Assembly: GCF_037126175.1 (NCBI RefSeq)
Contig: NZ_CP146986.1
Location: forward strand, 1,764,501 to 1,828,500
Direction: 5' to 3'
Origin: Pseudomonas sp. RSB 5.4
GTDB lineage: Bacteria > Pseudomonadota > Gammaproteobacteria > Pseudomonadales > Pseudomonadaceae
DNA length: 64,000 nucleotides
The notes below the pieces were generated by a model. That model made no database searches. It was given only the letters and a program-made list of their open reading frames with translations, and was not told the origin of the DNA. Positions 9,259-18,411 of this stretch are shown here, piece by piece; within the stretch, counting starts at the first letter, position 1; each line of letters opens with the position of its first letter. Both the position numbers and the translations under genes were made by a program.

Positions 9259-10778
9259 CCCAGACCATGCCAGACGCGACCATCGCGAGTCAGCAGATCA
9301 TTGGCGGCTTGTGGGCCATCTTCACCGGCAGCGTAGCTCTGCACGCTGGAGTCCTGCTGCCAGGCGTCGAGGAACGGTTGCACCGCACGCCAGCCGTTCT
9401 CGATGTTGTCGGCACGCTGGAACAGCGTCTGATCGCCGGTCAGGCAGTCATAGATCAGCGTTTCATAGCCAGTGGACGGCTGCATCTCGAAAAAGTCCTT
9501 GTACGCGAACCCCAGCTCGATGTTGGCCATGTTCAACGCCGGCCCCGGCCGTTTGGCCAGCAGGTCGAGCCACATGCCCTCATTGGGCTGGATCTGGATA
9601 CGCAGATAAGTCGGCTGCAGCTCGTCGACCTCGGTGTCACGGAACTGCGCGTACGGCGCCGGTTTGAAGCAGATGACGATCTCGGTGTCGCGTACGCTCA
9701 TGCGCTTGCCGGTGCGCAAATAGAACGGCACACCGACCCAGCGCCAATTGTCGATCATGACTTTCAGCGCGACGTAGGTTTCGGTGCTGCTGTCGGGCGA
9801 AACGTTCGGCTCCTGACGGTAACCGTTCAACGCTTTGCCATCGACTTCACCGGCGCTGTATTGACCGCGTACCGAATTGGCTCGCGCCTCCTCGACCGAC
9901 CATGGGCGGATCGCGCCGACCACTTTGGCCTTCTCGCCACGCACGGCGTCAGCGCCGAACGCGGCCGGTGGTTCCATGGCGACCATCGCCAGCAACTGGA
10001 ACAGGTGATTGGGCACCATGTCCCGCAACGCGCCGGTGTGCTCGTAAAAACTGCCACGGGTTTCAACACCGACAGTTTCCGCGGCGGTGATCTGCACGTG
10101 GTCGATGTAATGGTTGTTCCAGAACGCCTCGAACAGGCTGTTGGAGAACCGGCTGACCAGAATGTTCTGCACGGTTTCCTTGCCCAGGTAATGGTCGATC
10201 CGATAGATCTGTTTCTCGGACATGACCTTGAGCAGGCAGGCGTTCAAGGCTTCGGCGGTTTGCAGATCGGAGCCGAACGGCTTCTCGATTACCACCCTTC
10301 TGAACGCCTCGGGGGTCTCTTCAAGCAGTTTGGCCGCGCCGAGACGGCGCACCACTTCACTGAAAAAACGTGGCGCGGTGGCCAGGTAGAACACCGCATT
10401 GCCAGTGCCGCTATCGGCAATTTTTGCCGCCAGCGCTGAATAGGTGCTGTCGTCCAGGAAGTCACCCTGGACGTAGCTGATACCTTTGGCGAGCTTGGCC
10501 CACAAGGCCGGATCAAGCATCTGATCGCCCTTGCCGACCTTCGCCGCCACTTCGGTACGGATGAAGTCTTCGAGTTTTTGCGCGAAGGCTTCATCGCTAA
10601 TGGCGTTGTGGTCAACGCCGACGATCCGCAGGCCATCATTCAGCAGGCCGTCGCGACTCAGGTTGTACAGCGCCGGCATCAGCAAGCGCTTGACCAGGTC
10701 ACCGTGGGCACCGAACAGAAACAGCGTGGTCGGTGGAGCGGGTTCTGCCTTGGATTTCCTGCGGATCGTATGGGTCAT
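9255..10778 (-). CDS. zwf: glucose-6-phosphate 1-dehydrogenase
   Basis: The 507-residue enzyme oxidises glucose 6-phosphate to 6-phosphogluconolactone with NAD(P)+. The nucleotide-binding motif GAHGDLVKR lies near residue 23, and the active-site motif RIDHYLGKE is present in mid-protein. The open frame extends upstream to 10937, but MTHTIRRK at 10778 is the natural start: it overlaps the gnd stop in an ATGA, as the zwf stop overlaps the next ATG. Pseudomonads usually keep a second zwf with pgl and eda; this copy is paired with gnd (like zwfB-gntZ of P. putida, from memory) and so feeds the oxidative pentose phosphate route. Confidence 0.95.
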   Translation of the reverse strand: MTHTIRRKSKAEPAPPTTLFLFGAHGDLVKRLLMPALYNLSRDGLLNDGLRIVGVDHNAISDEAFAQKLEDFIRTEVAAKVGKGDQMLDPALWAKLAKGISYVQGDFLDDSTYSALAAKIADSGTGNAVFYLATAPRFFSEVVRRLGAAKLLEETPEAFRRVVIEKPFGSDLQTAEALNACLLKVMSEKQIYRIDHYLGKETVQNILVSRFSNSLFEAFWNNHYIDHVQITAAETVGVETRGSFYEHTGALRDMVPNHLFQLLAMVAMEPPAAFGADAVRGEKAKVVGAIRPWSVEEARANSVRGQYSAGEVDGKALNGYRQEPNVSPDSSTETYVALKVMIDNWRWVGVPFYLRTGKRMSVRDTEIVICFKPAPYAQFRDTEVDELQPTYLRIQIQPNEGMWLDLLAKRPGPALNMANIELGFAYKDFFEMQPSTGYETLIYDCLTGDQTLFQRADNIENGWRAVQPFLDAWQQDSSVQSYAAGEDGPQAANDLLTRDGRVWHGLG

Positions 10779-11755
10779 TTTTTCGGTGTCTCCACATGGC
10801 CGCCGAAGCCGAAGCGCTGGGCCGAAAGGATCTTGTCGCCAAAGGTGCCCTGACCGCGGGAGCGGTAGCGCGAGAACAACGAGTTCGACAGCACCGGCAC
10901 CGGCACTGCCTGTTCCATGGCCGCCTCGATGGTCCATTGGCCTTCGCCGCTGTCAGCCACCGAACCGGAGAAGCCGTCGAGCTTCGGATCGCTGGCCAGC
11001 GCGTCGGCGGTGAGGTCCAGCAGCCAGGACGAAACCACGCTGCCACGACGCCAGACTTCGGCGATGTCGGCAACATTCAGGTCAAAACGCTGGTCTTCCG
11101 GCAGACGCTCGCTGGATTTGGTCTTGAGGATGTCGAAGCCTTCGGCAAACGCGGCCATCATGCCGTACTCGATGCCGTTGTGGATCATCTTGACGAAGTG
11201 CCCGGCACCGGCAGGACCGGCGTGAATGTAGCCGTGCTCGGCACGGTGATCATCGGACTTGCGGTCCTTGGTGCGCGGAATGTCACCCATGCCCGGCGCC
11301 AGAGCAGCAAACAGCGGGTCAAGGCGCTGCACGGTCTCGGCATCGCCGCCGATCATCATGCAATAGCCGCGCTCCAGGCCCCAGACGCCGCCGGAGGTGC
11401 CGACGTCGATGTAGTGCAGGCCTTTCTCGGACAGAGTCTTGGCCCGGCGGATGTCATCCTTATAGTTAGTGTTGCCGCCGTCGATGATGGTGTCACCGGC
11501 TTCCAGCAAATCGCTCAGGGTGTTGATGGTGTCTTCGGTCGGTGCGCCGGCCGGCAGCATGACCCACACGGCGCGTGGCTTGGCCAGGCCTGCCACCAGA
11601 GCGGACAGGTCGGCAACGCCGGTGGAGCCCTCGGCGACCAGGTTATCGATGAAAGCGGTATTGCGGTCGTAAACAACGGTGGTATGACCGTTGAGCATCA
11701 GACGTCGCGCAATATTGCCGCCCATGCGGCCCAGTCCAATAATCCCGAGTTGCAT
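10775..11755 (-). CDS. gnd: 6-phosphogluconate dehydrogenase (decarboxylating), short form
   Basis: The 326-residue protein begins with the Rossmann motif [12 protein letters not shown] and matches the short bacterial class (GntZ/YqeC type) rather than the 470-residue E. coli form. It oxidatively decarboxylates 6-phosphogluconate to ribulose 5-phosphate; the short class often prefers NAD+. It is the first gene of the gnd-zwf-HAD operon and shares four bases with zwf. Confidence 0.92.
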   Translation of the reverse strand: MQLGIIGLGRMGGNIARRLMLNGHTTVVYDRNTAFIDNLVAEGSTGVADLSALVAGLAKPRAVWVMLPAGAPTEDTINTLSDLLEAGDTIIDGGNTNYKDDIRRAKTLSEKGLHYIDVGTSGGVWGLERGYCMMIGGDAETVQRLDPLFAALAPGMGDIPRTKDRKSDDHRAEHGYIHAGPAGAGHFVKMIHNGIEYGMMAAFAEGFDILKTKSSERLPEDQRFDLNVADIAEVWRRGSVVSSWLLDLTADALASDPKLDGFSGSVADSGEGQWTIEAAMEQAVPVPVLSNSLFSRYRSRGQGTFGDKILSAQRFGFGGHVETPKK

Positions 11756-12030
11756 GTGCTGATGCTCCTTACTGCGAATAAATGTGTGTCAAAGGTTATA
11801 GCCCAACGTGATCCATGGAGGTTAGTCCAGAGCGTCGGGTGGGAAGTTTCCGGGCATTGTGCCCGATTCAGACTGATAACGCCCCGAATCCTGCCGAAGA
11901 CACACCGACCATGAAAAATAAAAAAGTTCCATTCACGGGCAAAAGAATTCAAAATTGGCGCCGATAGCAAGTCAGTAGCCCCGACGCGGGGACGATTTGC
12001 AGTTGAGACACGCCATTTGCGAGGTGAGCA

Positions 12031-12213
12031 ATGGGCACAGTACATACAGCAATGCCTCCACAAACCCTGTACGTCACGATCCGTCGTGATGAATTGCGCC
12101 AGTTGAAAGACGAGCGCGACCAGTTGAAGCAGGAGCTGGCGCAGCTGCGCTCGCTGACTCAGGGCGCCCAGCCCAAACCTCTGCCGGTTGTCCAGCGCAA
12201 TCCGCACGCCTGA
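12031..12213 (+). CDS. small coiled-coil hypothetical protein
   Basis: A 60-residue protein whose middle (about residues 18-42, RRDELRQLKDERDQLKQEL) is a charged heptad-rich helix likely to form a coiled coil. The end is Pro-rich. GAGGTGAGC sits five bases before the ATG at 12031; a second in-frame ATG at 12052 is possible. No family is recognised. It lies alone between gnd and cptA. Confidence 0.6.
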   Translation: MGTVHTAMPPQTLYVTIRRDELRQLKDERDQLKQELAQLRSLTQGAQPKPLPVVQRNPHA

Positions 12214-12413
12214 CCTGCCCCGCCAGCTTTGGGAACGGCGCCTGTCGTTCCCGACATGATGCTCCCCTGCCCCTGATCAGCAACTAACAAAGTTTTCACA
12301 CTGCCTTGGTGATACTCCGGCCCATTCTGGCCGTGCGTTTGCGCGCGGCTTCCGTTCGTCGGTTTTGATGTAGCGCTCCGACGGTGGTTAGTGACGATGA
12401 GCTGGAGTGCTGA

Positions 12414-14162
12414 ATGGCATTGTTCAAACGCAGCAAAACGACTGCGACAGGTTTCGACTGGGCCGGTGTTCTCTGGCTGTTCGCGTTCTTCTGGTATTTC
12501 TCGGGAATCACCCAACTGCTGATCCAGCTGACCGGCACCTCCGGTTTCAGCGGTTTCCGTCAGGCCTTCGTGATGAGTGCGCTCTGGCTCGCCCCGATGC
12601 TGGCGTTCCCCAAGCGCACCAAACTGCTCGCCGCGTTGATCGGCGTGGTCCTGTGGGCCTGCTCCATGGCCAGCCTGGGTTACTTCTTTATCTATCAGCA
12701 GGAATTTTCGCAAAGCGTCATCTTCATCATGTTCGAGTCGAACGTGTCTGAGGCAGGCGAGTACATGACCCAGTACTTCGCATGGTGGATGATCCCTGCG
12801 TTCCTCGCCCATACCGCTTTCGCCTACTTCCTGTGGACGCGCCTGCGCCCGGTTTACATGCCCCGTGGCCGCGCATTCGTGGCCGCGATCGCGATCGTCT
12901 TCGCCGTAGTCGGCTACCCGCTGATTAAACAAACCCAGCGCACCGGCAGTTTCGCCGGCGGTTTCGAGAAGTTCGAAGATCGCATCGAGCCAGCCGTGCC
13001 TTGGCAAATGGCGGTGGCTTACCACCGCTACCTCGATACGCTTGCCGGTATGGAAGAGATGCTGCACAGCACCAGCAAGGTCCCGCCGCTGCATAACCTC
13101 AAGGTTGCAGACGCCGATAAACCTTCGACCCTGGTGCTGGTGATCGGCGAATCGACCAACCGTCAGCGCATGAGCCTGTACGGCTATCCGCGCAAGACCA
13201 CGCCGGAGCTGGACAAGCTCAAGGATCAGCTCGCGGTGTTCGACAACGTCATCACTCCGCGCCCTTACACCATTGAAGCATTGCAACAGGTCCTGACCTT
13301 CGCCGACGAAGAAAACCCGGATCTGTACCTGTCGACGCCTTCGCTGGTCAGCATGATGAAGCAGGCCGGCTACAAGACGTTCTGGATCACCAACCAGCAG
13401 ACCATGACCAAGCGCAACACCATGCTCACAACCTTCTCCGAACAGGCCGACGAGCAGGTGTACCTGAACAACAACCGTAATCAGAACGCCGCGCAGTACG
13501 ACGGTGACGTGATCGAGCCGTTCAACAAGGCGCTGACTGATCCGGCTCAACGCAAGCTGATCGTCGTGCATCTGCTCGGCACTCACATGAGCTACCAGTA
13601 CCGCTATCCGCCGACTTTCGACAAGTTCCAGGACCGTACCGGCGTGCCGGCCGGCGTGCGTGATGACCAGGTGCCAACCTACAACAGTTATGACAACGCC
13701 GTGCTGTACAACGATTTCGTGGTGTCGAGCCTGATCAAGGACTACGCCAAGTCCGATCCGAACGGTTTCCTGCTGTACCTCTCCGACCACGGTGAAGACG
13801 TATTCGACTCGGCCGGCCACAACACCCTGGGCCGTAACGAGAACAAACCGACGGCGCCGATGTACACCATTCCGTTCATGGCCTGGGCTTCGCCGAAATG
13901 GCGCGAGAACCATAACTGGAACTTCGCCGCGGACCTGGGGCGGCCTTACAGCAGCTCGCACCTGATCCACACTTGGGCAGACATGGCCGGCTTGAGTTTC
14001 GATGAACTGGACCGCACCAAGAGCCTGGTCAGCGATAGCTTCAAGCCACGTCCGCTGATGATCGGCAACCCGTACGAGCGTGAGCAGCGCGCGCTGATCG
14101 ACTTCAGCCTGATGAAGCCGAAAAAGGTCGAGCCTGCCGCTGCGAATGTCGTGCAGCAGTAA
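12414..14162 (+). CDS. cptA: phosphoethanolamine transferase CptA
   Basis: The 582-residue protein has about five membrane helices in the first 190 residues followed by a periplasmic sulfatase-fold domain. GESTNRQRMSLYGYPRKTTP carries the nucleophilic Thr and metal ligands, and LYLSDHGEDVFDSAGH carries the second metal-binding group. The N-terminal sequence and length match CptA, which adds phosphoethanolamine to the LPS heptose core. TGGAGTGCTGA before the ATG gives a ribosome binding site. The gene is monocistronic, ending in a strong terminator. EptA-type lipid A transferases are shorter, so CptA is the better name. Confidence 0.88.
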   Translation: MALFKRSKTTATGFDWAGVLWLFAFFWYFSGITQLLIQLTGTSGFSGFRQAFVMSALWLAPMLAFPKRTKLLAALIGVVLWACSMASLGYFFIYQQEFSQSVIFIMFESNVSEAGEYMTQYFAWWMIPAFLAHTAFAYFLWTRLRPVYMPRGRAFVAAIAIVFAVVGYPLIKQTQRTGSFAGGFEKFEDRIEPAVPWQMAVAYHRYLDTLAGMEEMLHSTSKVPPLHNLKVADADKPSTLVLVIGESTNRQRMSLYGYPRKTTPELDKLKDQLAVFDNVITPRPYTIEALQQVLTFADEENPDLYLSTPSLVSMMKQAGYKTFWITNQQTMTKRNTMLTTFSEQADEQVYLNNNRNQNAAQYDGDVIEPFNKALTDPAQRKLIVVHLLGTHMSYQYRYPPTFDKFQDRTGVPAGVRDDQVPTYNSYDNAVLYNDFVVSSLIKDYAKSDPNGFLLYLSDHGEDVFDSAGHNTLGRNENKPTAPMYTIPFMAWASPKWRENHNWNFAADLGRPYSSSHLIHTWADMAGLSFDELDRTKSLVSDSFKPRPLMIGNPYEREQRALIDFSLMKPKKVEPAAANVVQQ

Positions 14163-14215
14163 CTGCCTGGAAGGCGCCGGTTTCGAGAGATCGCAATCGG
14201 CGCAACGTATAAAGA

Positions 14216-14250
14216 AAAAGCTCCGTATCGCAAGATACGGAGCTTTTTTT
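14216..14250 (+). terminator. intrinsic terminator of cptA
   Basis: AAAAGCTCCGTATC pairs with GATACGGAGCTTTT around a GCAA tetraloop and is followed by a T-run, 54 bases after the cptA stop. Confidence 0.9.
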
Positions 14251-14423
14251 CGTTTCCGGGGCGGACAGGTTTATCGCTTGTGCGGCACTCTGCTGTGCCG
14301 TCTGAAAGGAATCGGCACAGCCAGCATGCGTCGAAGGTGCCTTCCCCTAGAAAAAGCAGCCAGCGCGCTCAGAGGGCACCAGTGAACCGCACTGCTGGAC
14401 TCAAGGGGTTTTCCAGCACAAAA

Positions 14424-14454
14424 ACAAACGCCCCGAACTAGTCGGGGCGTTTGT
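14424..14454 (-). terminator. intrinsic terminator of galU
   Basis: A perfect 13-bp stem (14424-14436 with 14442-14454) with a five-base loop lies 54 bases past the galU stop. Read on the minus strand, the stem is followed by a T-run. Confidence 0.85.
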
Positions 14455-14507
14455 GGGTACATTCACTTGGCTGCTTTCACACCCGTCGCGATGCAGATCC
14501 GGCGCTA

Positions 14508-15347
14508 TCAGTAAGCCTTGCCGGTCTTGTAGAAGTTCTCGAAGCAGAAGTTGGTGGCTTCGATGTAGCCTTCGGCGCCACCGCAGTCAAAACGCTTGCC
14601 CTTGAACTTGTAAGCCATTACGCAGCCGTTCTGGGCCTGCTTCATCAGGGCGTCGGTGATCTGGATTTCGCCACCCTTGCCTGGCTCGGTCTGTTCGATC
14701 AGATCGAAGATGTCCGGGGTCAGGATGTAACGACCGATGATCGCCAGGTTCGACGGAGCGTCTTCCGGCTTTGGCTTCTCGACCATGCTGTGTACGCGGT
14801 AGATGTCGTCGCGGATCATCTCGCCGGCGATCACGCCGTATTTGCTGGTTTCCTGTGGATCGACTTCCTGAATCGCGATGATCGAGCAGCGGAACTGCTT
14901 GTACAGCTTGACCATCTGGGTCAGTACGCCGTCGCCTTCGAGGTTGACGCACAGGTCGTCCGCCAGCACCACGGCGAACGGCTCGTCACCGATCAGCGGG
15001 CGACCGGTGAGGATCGCGTGGCCCAGACCTTTCATTTCGGTCTGACGGGTGTAGGAGAACGAGCACTCGTCGAGCAGCTTGCGGATGCCGACCAGGTATT
15101 TCTCCTTGTCGGTGCCTTTGATCTGGTTTTCCAGCTCATAGCTGATGTCGAAGTGGTCTTCCAGAGCACGCTTGCCACGACCGGTCACGATCGAGATTTC
15201 AGTCAGGCCAGCATCCAGAGCTTCTTCAACGCCGTACTGGATCAGTGGCTTGTTTACCACCGGCAGCATTTCTTTGGGCATGGCTTTAGTCGCTGGCAGG
15301 AAGCGAGTACCGTAACCGGCTGCTGGGAACAAGCATTTCTTGATCAT
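14508..15347 (-). CDS. galU: UTP-glucose-1-phosphate uridylyltransferase
   Basis: A 279-residue nucleotidyltransferase beginning MIKKCLFPAAGYGTRFLPATK, with the GxGTR nucleotide-binding motif and the downstream KAMPKEMLPV segment characteristic of GalU. It makes UDP-glucose from UTP and glucose 1-phosphate, supplying LPS core, exopolysaccharide and trehalose pathways in the cytoplasm. Length is standard. It is monocistronic with its own terminator. Its position next to the LPS-modifying gene cptA is suggestive but the two are convergent. Confidence 0.95.
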   Translation of the reverse strand: MIKKCLFPAAGYGTRFLPATKAMPKEMLPVVNKPLIQYGVEEALDAGLTEISIVTGRGKRALEDHFDISYELENQIKGTDKEKYLVGIRKLLDECSFSYTRQTEMKGLGHAILTGRPLIGDEPFAVVLADDLCVNLEGDGVLTQMVKLYKQFRCSIIAIQEVDPQETSKYGVIAGEMIRDDIYRVHSMVEKPKPEDAPSNLAIIGRYILTPDIFDLIEQTEPGKGGEIQITDALMKQAQNGCVMAYKFKGKRFDCGGAEGYIEATNFCFENFYKTGKAY

Positions 15348-15605
15348 ATAAGTCCTTGAAAGGGCTGTGTGTACGAGTTTCGGCGCAGTCTAATCAGGCG
15401 GCGTGCACCTTACAATGCCCCGCACTGGCTAACCGATGCCAACATAGAGAAATATTCTCTCCGATAGTTCCGTTGGCGTCTTCGACCCGCGAAAACAGAG
15501 TAGCTCAAACACGCAAATGCGCTGCATCACCATACGCTCATCATCCCCCAATGTGAGGATTTGTCGGTATCATGGCGCCTTTGAACCAGCGAACGAGACA
15601 GATAG

Positions 15606-15791
15606 ATGGCCGCGGTAAAAATCATCAACGGGTATGTGATCGACAAGAAAGACGGCAAGTGGACGCTGACCACTACCAATGGCGAACACATCGCCGGGCC
15701 TTTCGACAGCGAGCAGTTGGCGACGGATGTGGCGTCGGTGTTCACCGACACCCCGGCGTCGTCCAAACGCCGTGGCAAAGATCAGGACTGA
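15606..15791 (+). CDS. small hypothetical protein
   Basis: A 61-residue cytoplasmic protein (MAAVKIINGYVIDKKDGKWT...) with two short beta-like segments and a basic tail (SKRRGKDQD). No known domain is recognised. It is followed 19 bases later by an intrinsic terminator, which supports it being a real single-gene unit. Confidence 0.65.
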   Translation: MAAVKIINGYVIDKKDGKWTLTTTNGEHIAGPFDSEQLATDVASVFTDTPASSKRRGKDQD

Positions 15792-15810
15792 TCGGTTGCG
15801 ACACGTCCCG

Positions 15811-15837
15811 AGCCCTGCCCTTGTGCAGGGCTTTTTT
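15811..15837 (+). terminator. intrinsic terminator
   Basis: AGCCCTGC (15811-15818) pairs with GCAGGGCT (15825-15832), followed by TTTTT. It ends the small gene at 15606. Confidence 0.85.
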
Positions 15838-15942
15838 GTGGCCGCTCGCAGCCCGATGAAAACAAGTGGCCAATCGCTATAACCTTTTCATGCTGGCGCT
15901 GTCAGAGCGTTTAGCCCCTCCCTCGCTGAAGACGACACACTT

Positions 15943-16230
15943 ATGAACATGAACAGATTGCTGCCGCTGATCGCGGTATTGGCCCTGGGTGGCTGTGCCA
16001 CCTCGCAAACCACTTACCTGAACAACGGCGAACAGGGCCTGACCATCGATTGCTCGGGCGAGGCCAACTCCTGGGCCACCTGCTATGAGAAGGCCGATGC
16101 CTCCTGTGCCGGCACCGGTTATCGCATTGTCGGGACCGATGGCACGCCGGCCCCCAAAGAAAGCGACAAGACTTTGGGGGTCGATGTCGGCAACTACAAA
16201 AACCGTAGCGTGGTGGTGGTCTGCAAATAG
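15943..16230 (+). CDS. small secreted lipoprotein
   Basis: The 95-residue protein has a lipoprotein signal peptide with the lipobox LALGGC, giving a lipidated Cys18. The mature part is short and carries four further cysteines (IDC, ATC, ASC and the C-terminal VVCK) that could form disulfides in the periplasm. It resembles small envelope lipoproteins common in Pseudomonas, but no function is known to me. An internal ATG at 15949 is an alternative start. Confidence 0.75.
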   Translation: MNMNRLLPLIAVLALGGCATSQTTYLNNGEQGLTIDCSGEANSWATCYEKADASCAGTGYRIVGTDGTPAPKESDKTLGVDVGNYKNRSVVVVCK

Positions 16231-16233
16231 ACC

Positions 16234-16464
16234 CTACATGTGAATCTCGGCGAATTTGATCCCGAGCCCACGCACGATCTCGATCAAGTCGTCGAGCCGG
16301 GCAAAGGATTCGACTTCGTCGTTATCGTCCACCAGGAAATAGCTGCGACCGGCGCTCTTCTTGAAAAAAACGATCCACTCACCCGGATTCGCCGGATTTT
16401 GAATGACATGCGTGGCAGAGATAAGGCCCTCTGCATGCCGTTCCCGTACTTGCTCTCGCTTCAT
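16234..16464 (-). CDS. small hypothetical protein
   Basis: A 76-residue protein (MKREQVRERHAEGLISATHV...) without signal or membrane segment. Upstream in-frame start at 16494 exists, but CTGGAG lies just before the ATG at 16464 and the longer start would run into the terminator stem of the neighbouring gene. The central WIVFFKKSAGRSYFLVDDND segment looks like a small beta-sheet domain. Not assigned to a family. Confidence 0.7.
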   Translation of the reverse strand: MKREQVRERHAEGLISATHVIQNPANPGEWIVFFKKSAGRSYFLVDDNDEVESFARLDDLIEIVRGLGIKFAEIHM

Positions 16465-16484
16465 GCGCGACTCCAGAAATGAAA

Positions 16485-16513
16485 ATGCCGTCACAGCATG
16501 ACTGTGACGGCAT
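16485..16513 (-). terminator. intrinsic terminator of the 16.5-16.9 kb lipoprotein gene
   Basis: ATGCCGTCACAG (16485-16496) pairs perfectly over 12 bp with CTGTGACGGCAT (16502-16513). On the minus strand it is followed by TTTT, 23 bases after the stop of the upstream lipoprotein gene. Confidence 0.8.
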
Positions 16514-16536
16514 CGGTGCTGATGGCCGCTATTCTA

Positions 16537-16893
16537 TCAGCCGGAAATACAGGCATTGGCGGCGTTTTGCACGTCACGAGGGCGAATCGGCACATTGGAC
16601 ATGCGCTCATGCAGCTTGATGCTGCTGCCGCCGGAGCGGTCGTCGATGTCAAACACCGCTGCCGCGCCAGTGGAAAATTTCCCGGGGACAATCACTCGCA
16701 CGCCATCCTTGTGCGGCTGCATCTGCAGCGCGCCACGGCTGCTGGCCAGCTTGTCCGCAAGGCACTGAGCATACTCATGGGGTTTCTTGCCGGAAATCAC
16801 GCTCATGGTCGGCAAGGTTTCATTGATCTCGGAAACACTCGCGCAACCACCCATGACCAACATCAACGGCAGACACACCACACCCCACTTCAT
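16537..16893 (-). CDS. putative lipoprotein
   Basis: A 118-residue protein with a short signal peptide and lipobox LVMGGC, so it should be lipidated and envelope-anchored. The mature region has no recognised domain; the segment HEYAQCLADKL and the final VQNAANACISG carry a possible disulfide pair. GGGAGG seven bases before the ATG at 16893 decides this start over the in-frame one at 16908. Confidence 0.75.
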   Translation of the reverse strand: MKWGVVCLPLMLVMGGCASVSEINETLPTMSVISGKKPHEYAQCLADKLASSRGALQMQPHKDGVRVIVPGKFSTGAAAVFDIDDRSGGSSIKLHERMSNVPIRPRDVQNAANACISG

Positions 16894-17105
16894 ACAAATA
16901 CCTCCCATAAAGACCCTCGGACAGCAGTAATGCCATTTTTCTCCGAGGCTTACTCCATTAAACCCGCATCGAATCGCGAATAACTGTTTTTAATTGTCAA
17001 AGCAGCGCTCGACGGCGGGATAATAACCCGTTCGGGCTGATAAACTGCGCCAATCGCACATGCTATCGTTTTGATTTAGTAGAAAAAGCCCTTCTGGAGG
17101 CGCCC

Positions 17106-17408
17106 ATGAAATTCATTCACCAGCGCGAGCACCTCAACGAAGACGACATTGTCGTCATCCAATGCTCGCAAACCTGCAACATCCGTTTGATGAACGACGC
17201 CAACTTCCGCGCGTTCAAGAATGGCGGACGCCACACCTACCACGGCGGCGCTTTCGACAAGTTTCCTGCGCGCATCACCGCGCCGAGCACCGGCTTCTGG
17301 AACATCACCATCGACACCGTCAGCCGTCGCGCCATCAGCGTCACGCGCAAACCGAACCTGACCCACTCGATCAAGATCATCCGCCGCTCCAGCACAAAAC
17401 TCAGCTGA
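17106..17408 (+). CDS. DUF1883 domain protein
   Basis: A 100-residue cytoplasmic protein with the layout of DUF1883 (MKFIHxREHLNxxDxVVIxC...GGxxxYxGGxxxKFPARIxxPxxGxWNxxID). The domain is a small beta-rich fold; elsewhere it is found alone or N-terminal to TIR-type domains (from memory), and its function is unknown. CTGGAGG lies before the start. A 56-residue gene follows after 28 bases, probably in the same unit. Confidence 0.8.
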   Translation: MKFIHQREHLNEDDIVVIQCSQTCNIRLMNDANFRAFKNGGRHTYHGGAFDKFPARITAPSTGFWNITIDTVSRRAISVTRKPNLTHSIKIIRRSSTKLS

Positions 17409-17436
17409 GTCGCCCTGACACAAGGTAAGTACGACC

Positions 17437-17607
17437 GTGGCCCAAACGACCAAATACGTCATCAAATACAAGCTCAACGGTGATCGCCGCTTCGAGTTCG
17501 CGCAACTGGAGCACGGCACCGTGGAAGAAGCCAAGGCTGCACTGGATGCCATCCACGGCCAGACCGATGACGTGATCAGCGATATCGCCGTCAGCAAAGC
17601 CCTGTAA
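17437..17607 (+). CDS. short hypothetical protein with GTG start
   Basis: A 56-residue protein, VAQTTKYVIKYKLNGDRRFE..., starting at a GTG with AAGGTAAG seven bases upstream. It is predicted as two beta-strands followed by a helix (TVEEAKAALDAIHG). It lies 28 bases after the DUF1883 gene and probably shares its transcript. No family recognised. Confidence 0.6.
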   Translation: MAQTTKYVIKYKLNGDRRFEFAQLEHGTVEEAKAALDAIHGQTDDVISDIAVSKAL

Positions 17608-17700
17608 CGCAGTCCGTCGAATTCAATCGCAAGCGGCGGGGTGTTCTGCCGCAGGGACTTGCCCAGACTGACAGCCTAGACCAAGTGTTCAGGAGTCAGC

Positions 17701-18411
17701 ATGTCAATGTCCCCGTCACGGCTGGATGCGCTCGATTGGCCCAGCCTGGAGCAGCAACTGGATCAATACGGCTACGCCATCATCCGTTCGCTGCTGTCGG
17801 CGCCAGCCTGTGAGCGCTTGAGCGCCCTGTATTCACAGACCGAACCGTTTCGCTCGCAGGTCATCATGGCCCGCCACGGTTTCGGTCGCGGGGAGTACAA
17901 ATACTTTCGATACCCCCTTCCGACCACCCTCGAACGTCTGCGCAACGCGCTATACCCGCGCCTGATGCCGTTGGCTAATCGCTGGTACGAACGCATGAAT
18001 TTGCCCGTCCGATTTCCCGCAACCCATGCCGAGTTTTTGCAGCAATGCCACGCCGCCGGCCAGTTGCGACCGACGCCACTGCTGTTGCAATACGGCCCGC
18101 AGGACTACAACTGCCTGCATCAGGATCTGTATGGAGAACTGGTTTTCCCTCTGCAGGTGGCGATTCTTCTGTCAGCGCCGGGGCAAGACTTTACCGGCGG
18201 CGAGTTCGTCCTGACCGAGCAACGCCCGCGCATGCAGTCGCGCCCGCACGTCGTGGATCTGCACAAGGGTGACGCGGTTATATTCGCGGTCAACCAGCGC
18301 CCGGTCAGCGGCACACGCGGCGATTATCGAGTGACCATGCGTCACGGCGTCAGTCGCCTGCACAGCGGAAATCGGCATACTCTGGGCATCATCTTTCACG
18401 ACGCATCATGA
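17701..18411 (+). CDS. 2-oxoglutarate/Fe(II)-dependent oxygenase
   Basis: The 236-residue protein has a double-stranded beta-helix oxygenase pattern: HxD at His140/Asp142 (CLHQDLYG), a distal His215 (MRHGV) and a downstream NRHTLGIIFHDA that would bind 2-oxoglutarate. It most resembles the bacterial Oxygenase-NA family, whose substrate is unknown. Its stop overlaps the alkB start in an ATGA, which indicates co-translation with a DNA demethylase and suggests a role in nucleic-acid repair. Confidence 0.85.
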   Translation: MSMSPSRLDALDWPSLEQQLDQYGYAIIRSLLSAPACERLSALYSQTEPFRSQVIMARHGFGRGEYKYFRYPLPTTLERLRNALYPRLMPLANRWYERMNLPVRFPATHAEFLQQCHAAGQLRPTPLLLQYGPQDYNCLHQDLYGELVFPLQVAILLSAPGQDFTGGEFVLTEQRPRMQSRPHVVDLHKGDAVIFAVNQRPVSGTRGDYRVTMRHGVSRLHSGNRHTLGIIFHDAS

